From: Deltaproteobacteria bacterium
Lineage (GTDB): Bacteria; UBA10199; SBBF01
Direction: 5' to 3'
Assembly: GCA_016183175.1 (NCBI GenBank)
Contig: JACPFC010000026.1
Span: 1-41,906 of the forward strand
DNA: 41,906 bases
This document shows, one piece after another, positions 17,240 to 25,371 of this stretch; positions within the stretch are counted from its first letter, which is position 1, and every line of letters starts with the position of its first letter. The notes beneath the pieces are model-generated. The model had not been told where the DNA came from. It saw nothing but the letters and a program-made list of their open reading frames with translations, and did no database searches. The position numbers and the translations under genes are program-made.

Positions 17240-18132
17240 TTTTGGCGGTTATGGAAATGATCCCAGGCGAGGTAATTTTCTTCACCCATGATCGTGCCGA
17301 TGACATCACATTTGTTGCAGGGATTAAAACTGCGGTCGCTCTTGCCGAGGGTTTCCCGAATCACTTCAAGGCGGCGGCTGCGCCAAAGATCCCAAAAAGA
17401 CGACCGGGTCAGATTGCCGACGACAACGGACTTCGACCAGTCGTGTGTGCAGAGGAGCATGTTGCCGTTATGGTCTATGAGAGAGAGATAGTGGGGGTAA
17501 AAGCAGGGATGCGCCAGGGGAAGGGGGGTCCTTTTATCTTCTTCCGATTTGTACTCTTCGATATCAGCCAGCCCCGCCCGGTTTGAAAAAGTAATGCCCA
17601 TATTCCCGTTTTCCCTATAGCGGCGTCGCAGAATGAACTGTTCATCCCGCAAACGGCAGGCCTCTTTCAGACGCAGGAATTTTTCTATTTGATGGGGGCC
17701 GTCATACATACTGACGCTCAAAAGGTCGAGGCCGGCGGCAAAGATTGAATGGAGGCGCTCCCCGGTCAAACGATCGCCGTTGGTAACGACTTCGACGCCT
17801 GCCCTCACATGGCGTTTGGCCGTGGAGATCAGCTCCTCCAGTTTCTTGTGAAGGAGCGGTTCACTGAAAGCCGAAAAGACAATCCGCGAGTCAAAATCGA
17901 TCTCGGCCAGATCCCTCATGATCTTTTCAAAAAGGGGGACTTCCAGAAATTCGTTGGTATTTGGGAACACTTGGGGATCGGAACGGGGGCAGAAACCGCA
18001 TGTCCTGTTGCAGAGGCCCGTCAGATTGAACTCAACGATGGCGGGCTTGGGAAAGCCATCCACCGTTTTCACGTTTTTCCTGACGATCTCTTTCTTGCGG
18101 TCAATATGCGGATCGAGAAAACGTTCCATCAT
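17236..18132 (-). CDS. Radical SAM/SPASM-like protein
   Basis: The 298-residue product carries the radical SAM cluster motif CNRTCGFC (C41, C45, C48) directly after the strand AIVEFNLTGL. Its C-terminal region has further cysteines in PCFYPHY, LLCTHDW and NPCNKC, in the spacing of a SPASM or twitch auxiliary-cluster domain, with the usual GN-L-x-x-S-F-x-D-L-W motif between them. SPASM enzymes include peptide modifiers but also aminosugar dehydrogenases such as BtrN-like proteins. In this locus a carbohydrate or lipid substrate is likelier than a peptide, as no precursor peptide is present. It starts at the double ATG 18132/18129, overlapping the upstream stop. Confidence 0.9.
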   Translation of the reverse strand: MMERFLDPHIDRKKEIVRKNVKTVDGFPKPAIVEFNLTGLCNRTCGFCPRSDPQVFPNTNEFLEVPLFEKIMRDLAEIDFDSRIVFSAFSEPLLHKKLEELISTAKRHVRAGVEVVTNGDRLTGERLHSIFAAGLDLLSVSMYDGPHQIEKFLRLKEACRLRDEQFILRRRYRENGNMGITFSNRAGLADIEEYKSEEDKRTPLPLAHPCFYPHYLSLIDHNGNMLLCTHDWSKSVVVGNLTRSSFWDLWRSRRLEVIRETLGKSDRSFNPCNKCDVIGTIMGEENYLAWDHFHNRQK

Positions 18133-18830
18133 ATCGCTTTTAATCGGGACATAATCACGTCATTGGTCTTGCTTCCGATCCAGACCTGATTCGGTGATTT
18201 TTGAAAGGGATACCATGATCCCGTCGGGATAAACATCCGGAACGGGAAAGACTCCAATCCCACCTGGTAATGTTCCTTATGGGCATCGTGAAGAATCACG
18301 ACCCCGTTATCCCGAACAATTTCCCTGGCTGTCTGAAGGCATCTCCTTCTGAAGCGGGCGTCGATGAAGACGACATTAAAATCCCTTTTAAGCTGTTTCG
18401 GAAAATCGATGTAGGATTTTTCGGAATCCGATTGCGGGGCAAAGGCTCCACTGGCGAGGGGCAATCTTCCCCAACCCGATTTTTCCCAAAAAGGCTGAAA
18501 CTCTTTCAGATATAACTTGACGCAGGAATCGAGCCCCCTGGCCTTTACTATTTTCTTGATCTCTTCATGCCAAATCCGGTTGCTGTCAATCGAATGCCAC
18601 TCAAAGGGAATGCCTTTTTTCCTCAAATAGTCGGCGTAATAGATGCTGCTGAACCCGCTTCCCCATTCGAAGATCGACAGGACATCGACGTTGAGATGAT
18701 CGAGTATTTTTTTGAACAACCGGCGATCCTGTTTCGTTTGTGCCGGAAGCTTTAGCCGTCCGTAGACAAACAGTTTGAGGCCAAAGTACAGTTCCTGTAA
18801 TTTTCTTCCAAGTCGGTTTAGGCGATTCAT
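18129..18830 (-). CDS. Class I methyltransferase-like protein
   Basis: The 233-residue product appears to have a Rossmann-like methyltransferase fold. VLSIFEWGSGFSSIYYADYL (from about residue 50) fits the SAM-binding motif I, with GSG as the loop. FEWHSIDSN would end in the acidic residue of strand 2, and FNVVFIDARFRR and GVVILHDAHKEHY are strands 4 and 5. The last segment resembles cephalosporin-hydroxylase/TylF-like or DUF-type sugar methyltransferases that have a metal-binding Asp-His pair. The substrate is unknown. It is coupled to the CMP-sugar synthetase upstream and the SPASM protein downstream by 4-base overlaps. Confidence 0.7.
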   Translation of the reverse strand: MNRLNRLGRKLQELYFGLKLFVYGRLKLPAQTKQDRRLFKKILDHLNVDVLSIFEWGSGFSSIYYADYLRKKGIPFEWHSIDSNRIWHEEIKKIVKARGLDSCVKLYLKEFQPFWEKSGWGRLPLASGAFAPQSDSEKSYIDFPKQLKRDFNVVFIDARFRRRCLQTAREIVRDNGVVILHDAHKEHYQVGLESFPFRMFIPTGSWYPFQKSPNQVWIGSKTNDVIMSRLKAI

Positions 18831-19594
18831 TTTTGATATCTCAAAAAAAGCGCATCCTTCTCCATAACGGCGCAGACGACTTCACGATCGCTTGGTGTGT
18901 CCACCGCATAGGTCTTGAATGGCGAGAGGACGGCCTTGATCGGGACACGATGCTCGATAAAACGCATCATGTCAACGGATTCGGCGATCTCAAGGGGGGT
19001 CTGTTTCATCTTCGAATATTTCACGACAACCTCTTTCCTTAACCCGTAAATTCCCAGTTGCTTGTAATGTTGACGGGTCGCTCCATCGGGAATGGGAAGC
19101 CTGGAAAAATAGAGGACAAAGTTGTCGGGATCGGAAACCGTCTTGACGTTATTTCTGTTCCGGATCTCATCTTCGCTCTCCAACAGTTCGATTAAATTGA
19201 CGCAGGAGACCTGTTCATCCTCTGAAAACGGTTGGATCAGGAGATCGAGCGCCGCCGGGTTCAAGAGGGGTTCATCCCCCTGAATCACCAGGACGACGTC
19301 AAATTCTTTTCCCTCATCGAGGAGCTTCCCGCATGCCTCCGCAATCCGCTCGGTGCATCTCTCATGTTTGTCGGAGGTCATAACGACGTCCGCGCCGAAA
19401 TTCATGGCCGTTTCCCGGATCTCCCGGTCGCAGGTCACGATAAAAACCGAGGCGACCTTCTTGTTCATCCTCGTCCTTTGCCAAACGTGTTCGATCATGG
19501 TTTTACCACAGATATCGGCCAGGGGTTTGCCCGGAAAGCGTGTCGAGGCCATACGGGCGGGAATCATGGCGATGACCTGTTTTTCTTTGCTCAT
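18827..19594 (-). CDS. kdsB: CMP-KDO synthetase-like cytidylyltransferase
   Basis: The 255-residue product matches the KdsB family (3-deoxy-manno-octulosonate cytidylyltransferase), which activates KDO or related 2-keto-3-deoxy sugars with CTP. The N-terminal nucleotide-binding loop is IPARMASTRFPGKPLADI (residues 11-28), then VTCDREI, VVMTSDKHERCTERIAE (KdsB usually has H-x-S-G-T-D-R here) and VIQGDEPL near residues 103-110. The C-terminal YFSRLPIP and YGLRKEVV fit the family. The divergence in the HxSGTDR segment and the location inside this variable locus suggest a dedicated paralogue for a modified ulosonic acid rather than the housekeeping enzyme. This is inference. Confidence 0.88.
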   Translation of the reverse strand: MSKEKQVIAMIPARMASTRFPGKPLADICGKTMIEHVWQRTRMNKKVASVFIVTCDREIRETAMNFGADVVMTSDKHERCTERIAEACGKLLDEGKEFDVVLVIQGDEPLLNPAALDLLIQPFSEDEQVSCVNLIELLESEDEIRNRNNVKTVSDPDNFVLYFSRLPIPDGATRQHYKQLGIYGLRKEVVVKYSKMKQTPLEIAESVDMMRFIEHRVPIKAVLSPFKTYAVDTPSDREVVCAVMEKDALFLRYQK

Positions 19595-21720
19595 ACCGCA
19601 GGGCCGCAGATCACCGCCGGCGTGTCCCCATCCAGTTTCACTTTTCCCTCGTTTCTCCGTTTCCGATTGGTTCCAAAGGAAACATAGGAAACTTCAAGGG
19701 CCCCGGGGACCAATGTTTGGAACGAGACCGTCCGCCCTGCATCCAGGGTGCCGTAGATTCCAAAGTCATCCGGGGACTCGCTCTGCAGATCGTGTCCGAC
19801 GTTTCCTATCCAATAACGGCACGGCATTCCGGCAGTGGTGAGCGAAACCGGAGTTCCCTTGATCCGCCCTGCCTCCCTCGCGCCACGTGTTGGTTCCGGC
19901 ATTCCATCCGCTTCCACTTCTATCAGCTCCAGTCGGGTTCCGGACCCGTGAAAGGAGACGCTCAAATCGTTAACCGGGGAGAGGTCGTTGGTTTCGAATA
20001 CGGTCCTGCCTTCGCCCGCATCGGGGAAAGCATGCATTGTAACGGTGCGTCCCCCGTAAAATACCTGATCGACGTTCTGAAGCTTTCCCTTGAAGGTCAG
20101 GGAAAATACAAGTCTGCCGTCTCCGAGCCACGACAGATCGGGAAAATGTAGCGTCCATCTCCCCTGGGATGCATAGGGGATGACGGAGGCCCGCAGAATT
20201 GTGCCGTGATGAGGTTCGGGGAAAATCCGGGAGAAAAGATTCTCTCCCTTGACCAAAAATGCCGTTTCACCCTCTTCCCCCCGCGTGAAGAAGGGGCGGA
20301 AAGCGCCAAACGGCCGGCCTTCCACATTGCCGTAGAATTCCATGTTCATATTCTTGAAGAGAAGCTGTCTGTATTGAGGATACATCCACAATCCCGGTTC
20401 CTTGTGATAGATCTTGTTCCCCATCCAAAAAGCCATCGGGTGCATGAGGGGTTCGGCCTCCGGAAGCCGGACAACGACGATTCTGTCCGTCGCCTCGTTC
20501 AAGGCGCGATAGGCGGCCTGGGATGATTCGAAGGGACGCCTGTAGTACTTTTCGGCCCTGTCAAAAGGTCGAACGGCCTCATTGAGTACGGCAAACATCA
20601 TGATCAACGCCACCGCTGTTTTTATGGAGGCCTTTTGAGAGAGGAGATCCGCCAGCACCATGCAGAGAATGGTCCCGGGGAGGGTCCACATCCCCGGTTC
20701 TGCGCGGCCCGTGTACATCACGCAGGCGAGCATGGAGAAAAAACCGAGCAAAAGAATTTTTCCTGTCGGGGAGAGAGAGGGCAAACCACGGCGCCGGACC
20801 CGAGCCAATCCCCAGACGATCGCCGTCAGCGTCACGGCCCCGGCCGCGACCTGGATCGCCGGTGACCGCTTTGCCACAAACTCGGCGATGCCGAAACACC
20901 AGATCGACATTTGATAAGCCGCTATTTTTGCATAATGGAGGGCATGGGTAGCCCACCCTCCGGTTGCGACCAGCCCCGCCCGCGACGACGGGATTGGCGT
21001 CCCGTATAACCAAATGTGCGTCATGAGGTAAGGGAGAAACAAAACCGTCATCAGGCCTGCGATCCGCGCCAATTCCTTTATCTTCTTCGGACGGGAGATT
21101 TCTTTTTTCCAAATCATGCACAACGCGTAGAGGGCGAGCAACGGCATCGCCACGAACGCGCTCTCAAAGGAAAAAGTCAGCAGGAGATAACAGATTGCAA
21201 AACCCGATAAATCGACTTTCCGTTCTCCTTTAAGAAACCGATGCAGGAAAAATAAAGACCACAGGGGCGCCATCATATGAAGAGTGGGAGCTCCGGGGAG
21301 GATCATGTTCCGCCAGGTCATCGAAAGATCGAAGGTCACAAGGAGGAAGAAGAACAAAAGGACCCGCCTGCTTTTCCAAAGGGAGCCTACCACTATCAGA
21401 CTGCTCATTACAAAGGCGAGATAGAGAAGCTTGGCCGCGACATTCAAAACGACTGTAGGATCCGGGGAAAACAATGCGCACAGGTAGCCGAATAAATTGT
21501 TGAGAGGGGAGAGGTGATCCTCTCCCAGAAAACCGGCAACAAGCGCCGTCGCGAATCCGCCAGGGGAGGCTTGGGCCATAAACCTCCCAACCGGCCAGAG
21601 GTAGACGACGCCATCGTCTCCCAAAGGAAGAAGGTATTGAGAGGCGCGCCATAGGTAGAAGATCTGAAAGAGGGCAATGACGGCGAAGAGGCTTCGATAG
21701 CGTGCTTGAGGACCGATCAC
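19591..21720 (-). CDS. GT-C-type membrane glycosyltransferase-like protein (GT39/ArnT-like)
   Basis: This 709-residue protein has about 10-12 transmembrane segments in its first 430 residues and a C-terminal soluble domain of about 270 residues. The first periplasmic loop has LPLGDDGVVYLWP, with the acidic pair that characterises GT-C enzymes using polyprenyl-phosphate sugars. The soluble part is beta-rich (LHFPDLSWLGDGRLVFSL, VYGTLDAGRTV-like segments) and could be a carbohydrate-binding domain in the periplasm. It starts with GTG at 21720, overlapping the stop of the LPG-synthase-like gene. With the DPM-like GT2 at 24 kb it would form a module that transfers a lipid-linked monosaccharide to the glycan outside the membrane. 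Confidence 0.75.
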   Translation of the reverse strand: MIGPQARYRSLFAVIALFQIFYLWRASQYLLPLGDDGVVYLWPVGRFMAQASPGGFATALVAGFLGEDHLSPLNNLFGYLCALFSPDPTVVLNVAAKLLYLAFVMSSLIVVGSLWKSRRVLLFFFLLVTFDLSMTWRNMILPGAPTLHMMAPLWSLFFLHRFLKGERKVDLSGFAICYLLLTFSFESAFVAMPLLALYALCMIWKKEISRPKKIKELARIAGLMTVLFLPYLMTHIWLYGTPIPSSRAGLVATGGWATHALHYAKIAAYQMSIWCFGIAEFVAKRSPAIQVAAGAVTLTAIVWGLARVRRRGLPSLSPTGKILLLGFFSMLACVMYTGRAEPGMWTLPGTILCMVLADLLSQKASIKTAVALIMMFAVLNEAVRPFDRAEKYYRRPFESSQAAYRALNEATDRIVVVRLPEAEPLMHPMAFWMGNKIYHKEPGLWMYPQYRQLLFKNMNMEFYGNVEGRPFGAFRPFFTRGEEGETAFLVKGENLFSRIFPEPHHGTILRASVIPYASQGRWTLHFPDLSWLGDGRLVFSLTFKGKLQNVDQVFYGGRTVTMHAFPDAGEGRTVFETNDLSPVNDLSVSFHGSGTRLELIEVEADGMPEPTRGAREAGRIKGTPVSLTTAGMPCRYWIGNVGHDLQSESPDDFGIYGTLDAGRTVSFQTLVPGALEVSYVSFGTNRKRRNEGKVKLDGDTPAVICGPAV

Positions 21721-22670
21721 GCCGCCTCTCTTAACCGGAAGGATTTGATTCCAAGACCCGTTCTCATCATAATCAAGAGTGCGCCCAGCGTTGAGGGAAT
21801 GTATTGGATCATATGGAGGACGATCGCCGCCGCCAGGGCCTCTTCTTTGTCAATTCCGAAATGGGTCAAAGGGGCCACGATGGAAGCCTCGTAAACTCCA
21901 ATGGCTCCCGGGGAAGAGGGAAGGGCCATGCCGAGGGAAGAAATTAAGACGACCGTCAAAATTTGTCCGAAATCGAGGTCCAGCCCCGCAATTCCCCATA
22001 AAACGAGGTAAGGCACACTCACAAAAAAAACCCAGACAAAGAGGGCATAGACAAAAAGGGATAATAGAAACCTGAGATGAAAATGAGTTTGGACCTGCTT
22101 TAGGAATTCGGTGATGAATGAAGTCAGAAACTTGGGCTTGATCACTTTAAGAAATCTGATGGAGGCATCAGGCCATCTTTTATTCAAGATTAAGAGGCAC
22201 CAAATGCCGGCCATGGGGCCAAGAAGGGTCAAAGCGATCCGGACGTCCCGAATGAAGAAGGCGGCATGAATCGTGGCGAGAAGAAAAATGGAGTGCAGAT
22301 CAGAAAACCGCTCCCAGAAAACGATATTCAGGCCGCGGCTGATCGGGATCCCAACTTCTCTTTTCAGATAGACTCCCTTTGCCAATTCTCCAAGTCTTGC
22401 GGGAAGGATATTGTTCATGCCAAGACCCAGCATGACTGTTTTGAAGGAGTGGAGAAAACCGGCTTTTTTCTGACTCAAAAAATTGATCCGAAGGGCAGGC
22501 AGGGAGAGGACCCCCAAGAGATACACTTGGGCCGCCACCAGAAAAACCGGATTGAAATTTCCAAAGACGATCCCAAGACGACCCAGATCGACCTTCCAAA
22601 AGGCATAGAGGAGGCAGAGGACAACCAGGGAGAGGCGTAGCAGGAGTCCAAGAACCTTTTTGGGAATCAT
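21717..22670 (-). CDS. YbhN/LPG-synthase-type integral membrane protein (UPF0104), putative flippase
   Basis: The 317-residue product has about eight transmembrane segments and the family motif MNNILPARLGELAKGVYL near residues 90-107, followed by GLNIVFWERFSDL, as in the LPG_synthase_TM (UPF0104) family. SSLGMALPSSPGAIGVYEA near residue 255 is the second characteristic motif. Family members are the membrane half of MprF or stand-alone proteins linked to lipid or isoprenoid-glycan transport. Between a GT-C-like transferase and the winged-helix membrane pair, it may help to move a polyprenyl-phosphate sugar across the inner membrane; this is inference. Confidence 0.9.
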   Translation of the reverse strand: MIPKKVLGLLLRLSLVVLCLLYAFWKVDLGRLGIVFGNFNPVFLVAAQVYLLGVLSLPALRINFLSQKKAGFLHSFKTVMLGLGMNNILPARLGELAKGVYLKREVGIPISRGLNIVFWERFSDLHSIFLLATIHAAFFIRDVRIALTLLGPMAGIWCLLILNKRWPDASIRFLKVIKPKFLTSFITEFLKQVQTHFHLRFLLSLFVYALFVWVFFVSVPYLVLWGIAGLDLDFGQILTVVLISSLGMALPSSPGAIGVYEASIVAPLTHFGIDKEEALAAAIVLHMIQYIPSTLGALLIMMRTGLGIKSFRLREAA

Positions 22671-22671
22671 T

Positions 22672-23166
22672 TTATCCGCCCGACCCCAGCTTCCAAAGAT
22701 TTTTTAAAAAAAGAAAACAGCGTGCGACAAACCGCCCTTTCGATGAAAGCAGATAGTGTCCATTCTCTTCGGTAAGATAGCCATTCGCTCTCATGGTATG
22801 GAGCCGGCCTCCGACAAGGTTTTTCGAGACGAACCGCTCTCGCAACTGATTGACAGGATACCGTTGTTCCGGAGCGGTCTGGACCAGGATCAACGATTGG
22901 AGCGACAGGGAGGTATCCATGGCGTAGTAAAACGGCATGTAGAGTATGAAAAGACACAGAATCGTCAGCCACCCCCAGAGGAGCGGCATCACGAGGTCGC
23001 TTTGAAGAAGCAACATCGTTGAAGCTAAATGGCCAAGCAGGGCAATGAGAAGAAGACCGATGATGAACTTGGCGCGCGGGACCGCAGGATTGATATTAAA
23101 ATAGATCAGGTGCCCCATGAAAAATATCGCAAACCAGATGAGGGCCGACGCCAGAGCCGACGTCAT
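22672..23166 (-). CDS. Small membrane protein with C-terminal winged-helix-like domain (copy 1)
   Basis: The 164-residue product has about three to four transmembrane segments in residues 1-82, then a soluble tail that looks like a winged helix. SLSLQSLILVQTAP is helix 1. LRERFVSKNLVGGRLHTMRANGYL would be helices 2-3 including the recognition helix, and the wing and final helix are YLLSSKGRFVARCF. The tail aligns by eye with that of the next gene. The start at ATG 23166 overlaps the upstream stop (ATGA); an earlier in-frame start at 23205 would overlap further. No function is known to me. The pair may sense or assemble the neighbouring GT2/flippase machinery. Confidence 0.8.
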   Translation of the reverse strand: MTSALASALIWFAIFFMGHLIYFNINPAVPRAKFIIGLLLIALLGHLASTMLLLQSDLVMPLLWGWLTILCLFILYMPFYYAMDTSLSLQSLILVQTAPEQRYPVNQLRERFVSKNLVGGRLHTMRANGYLTEENGHYLLSSKGRFVARCFLFLKNLWKLGSGG

Positions 23167-23717
23167 GCGTGACCTGCCGGAGAAACCGCAGGGAATTTGA
23201 ACCAACGGCGTAGTCGGCTGAAAAGGACAGCGGCCCTTTTTCCCTTTTCCGTGTTGGAAACGGATCCGTCTCCAAGGAGCAGGAGGCCCTGGGATACCAT
23301 TCCCTGAATTCTTTTTTTATACATCCAATCAATTCCCCGACCTTGACTGTAACCGGTCATGATCTCGTCGAGACTCATCCTCCCCGAGGGGTTCTCGTAC
23401 AGGTCAATCAAGATGCGAAGCGAAAACCCCCGATCCGCAAGATTGTATAATTGGAGAATACCGCCAAAAAAACCGGCGCTGTACAGAAAGATTGAAAATG
23501 CAACGGCAATCCAGTGATCCATGGGAATCATGCTGAAAGGCAGGACACACAGGTCAGGCGAAATTAAATAATAAAGAGCCGGAACGAGAGGCAAGAGGGC
23601 GAGATGGCTGAATGTCATCATCCGGGCCCTCTTCCCGGTCGGAAAGAGGCGTAGGCGAATGGTAATGACGGCAAAACAGACGATTTCCGCCGCGAGTGCG
23701 GCAACAATAGGGCGCAT
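23163..23717 (-). CDS. Small membrane protein with C-terminal winged-helix-like domain (copy 2)
   Basis: The 184-residue product has about three transmembrane segments (around residues 5-20, 38-54 and 68-90), then a soluble tail SLRILIDLYENPSGRMSLDEI and RIQGMVSQGLLLL, ending in TEKGKRAAVLFSRLRRW. This is the same order of helix, turn-helix, wing and KG-x-x-A-x-x-F helix as in the neighbouring 164-residue protein. The two seem to be diverged paralogues. The tail is predicted cytoplasmic if its basic flanks obey the positive-inside rule. It starts 13 bases after the DPM-like GT2 stop. It could bind DNA, or the fold may serve protein-protein contact; I cannot tell. Confidence 0.8.
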   Translation of the reverse strand: MRPIVAALAAEIVCFAVITIRLRLFPTGKRARMMTFSHLALLPLVPALYYLISPDLCVLPFSMIPMDHWIAVAFSIFLYSAGFFGGILQLYNLADRGFSLRILIDLYENPSGRMSLDEIMTGYSQGRGIDWMYKKRIQGMVSQGLLLLGDGSVSNTEKGKRAAVLFSRLRRWFKFPAVSPAGHA

Positions 23718-23730
23718 GGTTTACGGCAGT

Positions 23731-24468
23731 CTAATCCGGCGTGGAGGCAATTCCATTCTGAAAGCGCCTCAAAACCTGCAATTCAAAAAAGAGGCGGATG
23801 ACGGTGGCCAGAACGTTTTGGATATTTTTCACGCTGACTGCCTTCGACGAACGGGCGGTCTGCTCGTCAATCGGAAGCTTGAGCTGAATGACGGAAAAAT
23901 CCTGGAACAAGGCCTTGAGCATCAATTCTGCCTGAAATGCAAATCCGGTCGAGTTCACCCTGGTCGTCCGCAGAAACTCGATAGGATAGATCGTCAGACC
24001 GTTGAAGTACTTCATCCGTCTGTTGAATAGAAAATTGAGCGCCAGGGTAAATAGTCGCGAAATAATCCGTCGTCCCCAGCCGCGGACCTCTGGATTGCTG
24101 GCATAGGATGTCACGATATCGGCCTTGGCCATGCTTCCAAAAAGCGCCAACAGGGATTCATACGGCCAGGAGTTATCCGCGGGGATGTAGACCAGATAAT
24201 CCTTGGAGGCCTGAAGAATCCCCCGTGTGTAGCTGGCTCCCAGCCCCAGATTGCCGGGATTGTCGAATGAGCGGACGCATGGATCCGAGCCGCCCAAGCC
24301 TCGCGCCACTTCGTCCGTCCCATCCGTGCTCCCGTCATTAATGATAATGACCTCGTAGTCGGTGAGCGATGCGGCGGCCAGAGCCTTCTTTAACCGATCC
24401 ACCGTGGCGGCGAGATGCCGGCGCTCGTTTAACGCCGGCACAACGATGGAAAGCGATTGCTGTCTCAT
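23731..24468 (-). CDS. DPM1/GtrB-like glycosyltransferase family 2
   Basis: The 245-residue GT-A protein resembles dolichol-phosphate-mannose synthase and its bacterial relatives, which charge polyprenyl phosphate with a monosaccharide. Motifs are LSIVVPALNERRHL at the N-terminus, VIIINDGSTDGTDEV near residue 40, NLGLGASYTRGI near 73, and YIPADNSWP near 94 where the DxD usually sits. Only a single Asp is retained there (PADN). Further on, KYFNGLTIYPIEFL and GFAFQAELMLKAL are typical of the family. There are no C-terminal membrane helices, so it would be membrane-associated only. It starts at ATG 24468, overlapping the methyltransferase stop. Confidence 0.9.
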   Translation of the reverse strand: MRQQSLSIVVPALNERRHLAATVDRLKKALAAASLTDYEVIIINDGSTDGTDEVARGLGGSDPCVRSFDNPGNLGLGASYTRGILQASKDYLVYIPADNSWPYESLLALFGSMAKADIVTSYASNPEVRGWGRRIISRLFTLALNFLFNRRMKYFNGLTIYPIEFLRTTRVNSTGFAFQAELMLKALFQDFSVIQLKLPIDEQTARSSKAVSVKNIQNVLATVIRLFFELQVLRRFQNGIASTPD

Positions 24469-25361
24469 AACGGGCGGCGAGCCACGATGCCGATGTTCCC
24501 CAAAGGGATCGTCAACGGGACCCTTCCCAGACCGGATGTTTTCAGGACCCCCGCCGCCATGCGTCGAACAACCTGGGGAACCCCGGGGGCTCGACTGGCA
24601 AAAAAATCAAGCGAATAGCAATTAGAGGTGGAAACAACCTTCAAGACCTCAAAACCGTGATTGGCAAAGAGGGCCCCCAATGTCCGCTTCGAGAAATAAT
24701 AGAAATGATAGAGGTTGAATGGCGGAAAGCGCCCACCCAGGATCCGCCCCAAAAGCGATTCAACATTGTGCACCACGGCCATCATCACCCCGCCCGGTTT
24801 CAAGTCACACAGCGCCTTGGCCAGCACCACCCGGGGGTCGACCAGGTGATCGAGCACGTGGATCATCACCATAAAATCGAAAGAGGACGACGGGTAGGAC
24901 GTCTGTTCGTAAAACTGGTCAGAGAGGACTGCATCCTTTATATGGGCGGCCAGCTGGCGCGCCGCCGGATTTGGTTCCAGGCCATGAACCTCCTTGAAAC
25001 CGTCCTTGGCCGCTTCCTCCAGGATGAAGCCCCGATCACAACCGACGTCCAACATCCGGTGGCGACCGTCGAGAAAGGGTTGGGCCAAACGGTAATACCG
25101 CCGCATGGTACGTTGAACATTGGTCTCTTCACCCGGCGCGATGTTCGTTTCAGAAGAATCCCGATAGAGCTTGACAACTCCTTCCTCATCAAGGATCGGA
25201 CTGGCCCTCAGTAACCCACAGTGAGTGCAACGATTGATCTGATAGTGAGCTGAATAGGGGTTAAACGAGGCCATGCTTGACGGATTCTGCTGGAGAGTGG
25301 AGTTGTAAACCACCTCGCAGTGCTCTTTTCCACAGGTCGGACACGATGGAATATCTCGCAT
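24465..25361 (-). CDS. Zinc-ribbon class I SAM-dependent methyltransferase
   Basis: This 298-residue protein starts with a zinc-ribbon-like element (C7-x2-C10 and C45-x2-C48), as in many sugar C- and O-methyltransferases of glycan clusters. A Rossmann domain follows, with motif I MLDVGCDRGFILEEA, HGLEPNP as strand 2, FMVMIHVLDHL as the motif after strand 4, and LKPGGVMMAVV as the strand 5 region. The C-terminal YYFSKRTLGALFANHGF fits the Methyltransf_11/23 family. It may methylate a sugar of the repeat, but the substrate is not known. It is separated by only ten bases from the E1 beta gene. Confidence 0.9.
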   Translation of the reverse strand: MRDIPSCPTCGKEHCEVVYNSTLQQNPSSMASFNPYSAHYQINRCTHCGLLRASPILDEEGVVKLYRDSSETNIAPGEETNVQRTMRRYYRLAQPFLDGRHRMLDVGCDRGFILEEAAKDGFKEVHGLEPNPAARQLAAHIKDAVLSDQFYEQTSYPSSSFDFMVMIHVLDHLVDPRVVLAKALCDLKPGGVMMAVVHNVESLLGRILGGRFPPFNLYHFYYFSKRTLGALFANHGFEVLKVVSTSNCYSLDFFASRAPGVPQVVRRMAAGVLKTSGLGRVPLTIPLGNIGIVARRPL

Positions 25362-25371
25362 AGGGGGTAAC

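Noticed and set aside
23167-23205. An upstream start for the first winged-helix membrane protein
   Set aside because: It would add 13 residues inside the neighbouring gene, while ATG 23166 makes the standard four-base overlap and begins just before the first membrane segment.
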